DNA from: Victivallis vadensis
Lineage (GTDB): Bacteria > Verrucomicrobiota > Lentisphaeria > Victivallales > GWF2-50-93
NCBI GenBank assembly: GCA_020718525.1
Contig: DYRX01000200.1
Coordinates: forward strand, 1 to 7,942
Length of the DNA stretch: 7,942 nt
Direction: 5' to 3'
Part shown: in pieces, positions 4,945 to 7,942 of the stretch
Layout of the letters: each line of letters begins with the position of its first letter
How positions within the stretch are numbered: position 1 is the first letter of the stretch
Translations under genes and position numbers: made by a program
The notes under the pieces: model-generated
The model's input: the letters and a program-made list of their open reading frames with translations, nothing else
What the model was told of the DNA's origin: nothing
The model's database searches: none

Positions 4945-6720
4945 GCAGTCACGCTTACAATCAACAAGACACCGGTTACAGTGGCCGAAGGGACGACAAT
5001 TGTGGACGCCGCCAAGGAAATCGGCGTCAAAATTCCTACTCTCTGCCATCTCGAAGGCGTTGGAAGCCCTGGCTCATGCAGGGTTTGCCTTGTGGAAGTG
5101 CAGGGAGCTAGAACCCTCCAGCCAGCCTGTGTCACCAAGGTCTCTAATGGAATGGTCGTCAGCACCAACTCGAAGACGGCGCGCGAAGCCAGACGCCTTT
5201 CCGTCGAGCTTCTGCTCGCAAACCATCCCTGGGACTGCAATGCCTGCGTGAGGAACAACAACTGCGAACTTCAGTCTCTTGCCAAGGAAATGGGCATCAG
5301 CGAAGTCCGCTTCCCATACACCAAGGAGGAAGAGATTCCGCTTGATGCCTCGACTCCGGCATTGATCAGAGACATGAACAAATGCGTGCTCTGCAGAAGA
5401 TGTGTTACCGTTTGCCAGGAAGTCCAGGGCGTTGGCTCGCTTGCACCAAGAATGAGGGGATTCGACACCGTAATTGGAACCGGCTGTGGCGAAGAGCTTT
5501 CTGACGCAGTCTGCGTGCAGTGCGGCCAGTGCTCCACTGTCTGTCCGGTCGGCGCAATATACGAAAAAGACGCGATAGAGGATGTCTGGGCGGCGCTTGA
5601 CGATCCTTCCAAGCATGTCGTGGTCCAGACTGCTCCCGCCATCCGTGGCGCTCTCGGCGAATGCTTCGGACTCAAGCCGGGAACCTGTGTTACTGGAAAA
5701 ATGGTTACAGCGCTCAGAAGAATGGGTTTTCACAAAGTCTTCGACACCAATTTTTCCGCCGACCTTACGATTATCGAAGAAGGACACGAGTTTCTCAAGA
5801 GACTCAAGGACGCTCTGGTCGAAAAGAAGGATGTCGCCCTGCCGATGTTCACAAGCTGTTCGCCGGGCTGGATCAACTATATGGAATATTTCTACCCTGA
5901 TATCATTCCCAATATTTCAACATGCAAATCCCCCCAGCAGATGTTCGGCGCCATGGCGAAGACATACTACGCCCAGAAAGAGGGAATTGATCCCAAAAAT
6001 ATCGTCGTCGTCTCTGTCATGCCATGCACCGCCAAAAAATTCGAATGCGATCGAGACGAAATGAAGTCATCAGGCTTCAAGGACGTTGACTTTGTCCTCA
6101 CAACCCGCGAGCTTGGCAGGATGATTTCCGAGGCCGGTCTCGACTTTATGAGCCTACCCGACGGTGAGCAGGACTCTCCGATGGGAATGTCAACAGGCGC
6201 CGCAGACATCTTCGCGAACACCGGAGGAGTCATGGAAGCCGCGATTAGAACCGTCTACGAAGTTGTCACAGGACGTGAGCTTCCGACGGACAAGCTTCAT
6301 GTCAAGGCGATTCAGGGGCTCAAGGGGCTCAAGGAAGCTTCCCTGCCTCTTAGCGGATGCAAGCCTGAATGGAGTTTTCTCGAAGGCGTCACAGCCAAAG
6401 TCGCTGTCGCTCATGGACTCTCGAACGCCAGAAAAATCTGCGACATCGTCGCTGACGGCAACAAGCCCGGCTATCATTTCATCGAAGTGATGTGCTGTCC
6501 CGGCGGATGCATCGGGGGCGGCGGACAGCCTCTCTTCACGAACGACGAAGTGAGAAAAGCCAGGATCAAGGCAATCTACAAGGAGGACGAGAACAGGCCT
6601 ATGCGCAAGTCCCACGAGAATCCTGCTATTACTCAGATCTATTCCGAGTTTCTGCATGAGCCTCTGGGACACAAATCCCACGAACTCCTGCACACCCACT
6701 ATCACAAAAAAGACAAGTAA
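4942..6720 (+). CDS. hydA: NADH-linked [FeFe] hydrogenase, catalytic subunit HydA (HndD-like)
   Basis: This subunit reduces protons to H2 (or oxidises H2) at the H-cluster, taking electrons from HydB and HydC. It has 592 residues from ATG 4942. An N-terminal [2Fe-2S] domain (C35, C46, C49, C63) is followed by a His-Cys3 [4Fe-4S] site (H95, C99, C102, C108), then two ferredoxin-type [4Fe-4S] sites (C148/151/154 with C201, and C191/194/197 with C158). The hydrogenase domain (about 224-535) has L1 TSCSPGW (304-310), L2 MPCTAKKFE (360-368) and L3 MCCPGGCIGGGGQP (517-530). The small-subunit domain is fused at the C-terminus (about 537-588), with the usual His-rich HELLHTHYH. L1 has Ser where many studied enzymes have a second Cys, and L3 has an extra Cys at 518. 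It lacks the additional C-terminal [2Fe-2S] domain of Thermotoga HydA and is nearer HndD in length. Maturation needs HydEFG, not seen here. No Tat signal is present, so it is cytoplasmic. Confidence 0.96.
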   Translation: MAVTLTINKTPVTVAEGTTIVDAAKEIGVKIPTLCHLEGVGSPGSCRVCLVEVQGARTLQPACVTKVSNGMVVSTNSKTAREARRLSVELLLANHPWDCNACVRNNNCELQSLAKEMGISEVRFPYTKEEEIPLDASTPALIRDMNKCVLCRRCVTVCQEVQGVGSLAPRMRGFDTVIGTGCGEELSDAVCVQCGQCSTVCPVGAIYEKDAIEDVWAALDDPSKHVVVQTAPAIRGALGECFGLKPGTCVTGKMVTALRRMGFHKVFDTNFSADLTIIEEGHEFLKRLKDALVEKKDVALPMFTSCSPGWINYMEYFYPDIIPNISTCKSPQQMFGAMAKTYYAQKEGIDPKNIVVVSVMPCTAKKFECDRDEMKSSGFKDVDFVLTTRELGRMISEAGLDFMSLPDGEQDSPMGMSTGAADIFANTGGVMEAAIRTVYEVVTGRELPTDKLHVKAIQGLKGLKEASLPLSGCKPEWSFLEGVTAKVAVAHGLSNARKICDIVADGNKPGYHFIEVMCCPGGCIGGGGQPLFTNDEVRKARIKAIYKEDENRPMRKSHENPAITQIYSEFLHEPLGHKSHELLHTHYHKKDK

Positions 6721-6743
6721 TCACAGATTGAGTTTTTATGTCA

Positions 6744-6778
6744 ACGCACCTTCCATAAAAAGAGGGTGCGTTTTTTTC
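6744..6778 (+). terminator. Rho-independent terminator of hydCBA
   Basis: ACGCACCTTC (6744-6753) pairs with GAGGGTGCGT (6762-6771) through ten pairs including one G-U, around the 8-base loop CATAAAAA. A run of seven T follows (6771-6777). It begins 23 bases after the hydA stop and separates the operon from the downstream gene. Confidence 0.9.
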
Positions 6779-6784
6779 TTATGA

Positions 6785-6818
6785 GCCAAATTGCCAAATT
6801 GCCCATTTGAGCAAATTT
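6785..6818. repeat. Short GCCAAATT tandem repeat with partial dyad
   Basis: GCCAAATT occurs twice back to back (6785-6800), followed by the imperfect copy GCCCATTT (6801-6808). GCAAATTT (6811-6818) is then nearly the reverse complement of AAATTGC in the repeat. It lies between the hydCBA terminator and the CapA-like gene, where a promoter or operator for that gene would be expected. No convincing -35/-10 pair was found in the same stretch. Confidence 0.35.
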
Positions 6819-6866
6819 CAAGAAGTCGGAGGTTTGAAATCAACACAACAAGAAAGGGAAATGGAC

Positions 6867-7942
6867 ATGACAAATAAATTCAAAATTTTCGCGGCAGGCG
6901 ACTATTATCCGCAGGAGAAAATTCTGGGAACGGATCCGGATATGTTTTTCAGGGATATTGATGTTCTTTTGGAGTCTTCCAATCTGCGGTTTCTCAATTT
7001 CGAAGCACCTGTCCTCCTTAGAAAAAATGATCCCATAGTGAAATCCGGTGCCACTATGGGAGTTCCGCAAGCCGCAGTGGATTATCTGGGAAAAAGATTC
7101 GATGTCGCCCTTCTCGCAAACAACCACACTCTTGACTATGGCGGAGAGGCGCTCCTCGACACGATCAGGACACTCGAGAAGTCCGGCATAAAAACTGTCG
7201 GGGCCGGGAAGAACTCCAAAGATGCCGGAAAACCCCTTTTCATAGAATCCTGCGGCCTTAATATCGCTATCATCAACGTATGTGAAAACGAGTTTACTCT
7301 TGCAACGGACAAATCGCCTGGGGCGGCGGGTATAAACGTATTTGAAACAGCCTTGAAAATCCGCGAAATACGCAAAGAATGTGAAATTGTCCTTGTTTTC
7401 ACACATGGGGGCAATGAATATAATCCAATTCCGAGCCCAAGAGTCGTTTCGATGAGCCGTTTTTTTGCGGAATCTGGTGCTGATGCTGTTGTAAACACAC
7501 ACCCGCACATTCCACAGGGGATTGAAATCTGGAAAGGTGTTCCCATCGCATACAGCCTTGGGAATTTCGCATTCGAACTCAAAGACGCAGATTCTGCGGA
7601 GACTCCCCTGTGGTGGCTCGGAATGCCAGTAAGCATTGTCTTCGAGAAAAGAAAATCAGGTTTCCTGCGCAGTATCAAGGCTATTCCGATCAAGCTTGAG
7701 ATGCAGTCCCCAAAATTAGCGCAACTTTCAGGTTCAAGAAAAATAAAGTTTCTTAAGTGGCTTTCAGAGATTTCAAAGGTTATTGGAGACAAAGAACTTG
7801 TGGACAAGTATTTCAAGGCCTGGGCGACTGAGTGGGGCAAGATATATTTCGGAAACGTAAAACATTTTAAGAGCGATCTGTCCTCGCCCGAGGGATTGCG
7901 AAGCTTCTCATCCTTCAGGAACTTGTGGTGCTGTGAAGCACA
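6867..7942 (+). CDS. CapA-like (PGA_cap) metallophosphatase-type protein, partial
   Basis: The frame is open to the end of the window (about 358 codons, no stop), so the C-terminus is missing. Conserved points of the CapA/PGA_cap family, related to calcineurin-like phosphoesterases, appear in order: AAGDYY (9-14), LNFEAPV (43-49), LLANNHTLDYG (82-92), FTHGGNEY (178-185), NTHPHIPQG (210-218) and YSLGNF (229-234). The Asp, Glu, Asn and His residues are likely metal ligands. CapA itself takes part in poly-gamma-glutamate capsule synthesis, but most relatives are of unknown role and no capB or capC is visible here. FTHGG replaces the more usual HWG. No signal peptide or membrane anchor is seen, unlike classical CapA. 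ATG 6867 is preferred because GGGA (6856-6859) is seven bases upstream; ATG 6861 is also in frame. The hydCBA terminator precedes it, so it is probably transcribed separately. Confidence 0.85.
   Translation, partial: MTNKFKIFAAGDYYPQEKILGTDPDMFFRDIDVLLESSNLRFLNFEAPVLLRKNDPIVKSGATMGVPQAAVDYLGKRFDVALLANNHTLDYGGEALLDTIRTLEKSGIKTVGAGKNSKDAGKPLFIESCGLNIAIINVCENEFTLATDKSPGAAGINVFETALKIREIRKECEIVLVFTHGGNEYNPIPSPRVVSMSRFFAESGADAVVNTHPHIPQGIEIWKGVPIAYSLGNFAFELKDADSAETPLWWLGMPVSIVFEKRKSGFLRSIKAIPIKLEMQSPKLAQLSGSRKIKFLKWLSEISKVIGDKELVDKYFKAWATEWGKIYFGNVKHFKSDLSSPEGLRSFSSFRNLWCCEA

Noticed and set aside
5074..5787. Long minus-strand reading frame opposite hydA
   Set aside because: It is antisense to a well-conserved Fe-S coding region, has no ribosome site and resembles no protein family; it is a shadow of hydA codon use.
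6314..6333. Tandem repeat of GGGGCTCAA inside hydA
   Set aside because: It encodes QGLKGLKEA, a normal conserved segment of the hydrogenase domain; the DNA repeat follows from the protein sequence.
6660..6717. His-rich C-terminus of HydA as a metal-binding or nickel-storage tail
   Set aside because: HELLHTHYH is the standard ending of the small-subunit domain in this hydrogenase family.
6834..6869. TTG 6834 as an earlier start of the CapA-like gene, with GGAGG at 6828-6832
   Set aside because: It is in frame, but GGAGG is only one base from the TTG, too close to work. ATG 6867 has a properly spaced GGGA and begins at the conserved fold.

Overview
This window looks like the chromosome of an anaerobic, probably fermentative bacterium. 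The base composition is moderate, coding is dense, and most genes have good Shine-Dalgarno sites (GGAGG or GAGGA types). The strongest clue to lifestyle is a complete three-gene set for a soluble, NADH-linked [FeFe] hydrogenase, an enzyme family found in strict anaerobes. The sequence does not fix the phylum. A gut or sediment anaerobe, for example from the PVC group (Lentisphaerota or Kiritimatiellota), would fit, but this is only an impression from protein style.

Layout: (i) Positions 1-55 hold the last codons of a + strand gene with a repetitive, aspartate-rich tail. It converges on the next gene. (ii) Positions 68-2517, minus strand, form a two-gene operon. purU (formyltetrahydrofolate deformylase) comes first and lysS (class II lysyl-tRNA synthetase) second, with the two joined by an ATGA overlap. 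A well-formed promoter sits just upstream of purU. (iii) Positions 2518-2729 are a divergent regulatory region. It carries the purU promoter on the minus strand, a weaker candidate promoter for the hydrogenase operon, an inverted repeat between the two, a leader hairpin and a possible 10-codon leader ORF. (iv) Positions 2730-6720, + strand, hold hydC, hydB and hydA (HndA-, HndC- and HndD-like), closed by a strong rho-independent terminator at 6744-6778. (v) From 6867 to the end, + strand, an open reading frame for a CapA-like (PGA_cap) metallophosphatase-type protein runs off the window.

The hydrogenase subunits form one electron path. HydB binds NADH and FMN. HydC and the Fe-S clusters of HydB and HydA relay electrons. 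HydA reduces protons at its H-cluster. The complex is leaner than the well-studied electron-bifurcating HydABC: HydB keeps an N-terminal thioredoxin-like domain that has lost all four expected cluster cysteines, and it lacks the C-terminal 2x[4Fe-4S] ferredoxin domain. This may mean simple NADH-dependent hydrogen production rather than ferredoxin/NADH bifurcation, but that is inference. No hydrogenase maturation genes (hydE, hydF, hydG) are in the window. I see no tRNA, rRNA, CRISPR array or insertion sequence, and no gene-free stretch longer than 300 bases.
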